Below are positions 6,233 through 6,492 of a stretch of DNA of 6,492 nt, piece by piece; within the stretch, counting starts at the first letter, position 1, and each line of letters opens with the position of its first letter. The stretch comes from Acidobacteriota bacterium (GTDB taxonomy: Bacteria > Acidobacteriota > Thermoanaerobaculia > Multivoradales > JAHEKO01): NCBI GenBank assembly GCA_024638355.1, contig JAHEKO010000223.1:1-6492 (forward strand). Direction: 5' to 3'. The translations under genes were made by a program, and so were the position numbers. The notes under the pieces were generated by a model that saw only the letters and a program-made list of their open reading frames with translations, had not been told where the DNA came from and did not search any database.

Positions 6233-6492
6233 CTACCGCTCTTCAGACTGTTCGGAGGAGACGTGGTGATGCCACCACTCGCGGAGCTCTTCGCACAACG
6301 CTTGCTCGGTGAATCTCAAGAGGAAGATTCCATCCAAGGCGGCTCTCTCGCCTCCGGACGCGCGCGAATAGGCGGTTGACCAGTGAACGATGCTCACCTC
6401 GTCCTGGATGCTCAGGATCTCGAACCTGAAGCGCACCTCCCGGTGGTTGGCAACCGCGTCAGCCCAGTACGCCCGTATCTCGTCTCGGCCGA
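6233..6492 (-). CDS. SnoaL/NTF2-like protein, C-terminal fragment (5' end outside window)
   Basis: The frame is open from the right window edge to the TAG at 6233-6235, giving 85 visible residues that begin GRDEIRAYWADAVANHRE. An internal GTG at 6434-6436 is not the start, because the family pattern continues upstream of it. The pattern is that of small SnoaL-like cone-shaped domains of the NTF2 superfamily: GRDEIRAYW helix, RFRFEILSI strand, VSIVHWSTAY strand, RAALDGIFLLRF strand, then LREWWHHH near the end. Such proteins are usually 110-150 residues and serve as small enzymes or binding domains, so the function cannot be told. It converges on the cyclase gene with 65 bases between stops. 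It appears somewhat less GC-rich at third codon positions than the plus-strand genes, judged by eye. Confidence 0.78.
   Translation of the reverse strand, partial: GRDEIRAYWADAVANHREVRFRFEILSIQDEVSIVHWSTAYSRASGGERAALDGIFLLRFTEQALCEELREWWHHHVSSEQSEER

Noticed and set aside
3782..6379. An 865-codon plus-strand open frame in another phase
   Set aside because: It is out of frame with qmcA and the cyclase, and its Arg/Gly/Pro/Ala-rich product is typical of a GC-rich shadow frame. The overlapped genes have clear family motifs.

Overview
The window is GC-rich DNA with tightly packed genes. Six of its seven genes lie on the plus strand. The organism looks like a Gram-negative bacterium with an outer membrane: there is an RND efflux permease, an OprM-type outer-membrane lipoprotein and two further lipoproteins. 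The second small lipoprotein ends in a YCVQVRDVGN...YTVQVLHP pattern that I associate with secreted proteins of Acidobacteriota and relatives. That makes Acidobacteriota my best guess, from memory only. Nothing points to a plasmid, phage, insertion sequence or CRISPR array.

Layout. (1) Positions 1-2035 hold the end of an efflux operon: the C-terminal third of an RND permease, overlapping by an ATGA junction a complete NodT/OprM-type outer-membrane factor. (2) Positions 2036-2117 hold a weak -10-like hexamer and a strong imperfect hairpin whose last base touches the next start codon. (3) Positions 2118-3045 hold two small lipoproteins 16 bases apart. They are diverged paralogues with the same two cysteines, and I cannot assign them a function. 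(4) Positions 3046-3123 hold a second -10-like hexamer (TATGAT), a small hairpin and a ribosome binding site that fixes a TTG start. (5) Positions 3124-6167 look like a three-gene operon: a short NfeD-family membrane protein, a QmcA/stomatin-type SPFH protein (ATGA overlap) and, 12 bases later, a 556-residue protein made of two fused cyclase/kynurenine-formamidase-like domains. (6) A convergent minus-strand gene at the right edge encodes the C-terminal part of a SnoaL/NTF2-like protein.

How the genes work together. The permease and outer-membrane factor would form a tripartite drug or metabolite exporter with an adaptor encoded upstream of the window. NfeD and QmcA are a well-known membrane pair thought to organise membrane domains or quality control. 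The double cyclase has no obvious link to them beyond likely co-transcription. It is the most unusual item: its C-terminal half carries a full set of predicted metal ligands, while its N-terminal half has lost three of the four residues of the first metal motif but keeps the second His/Glu pair.
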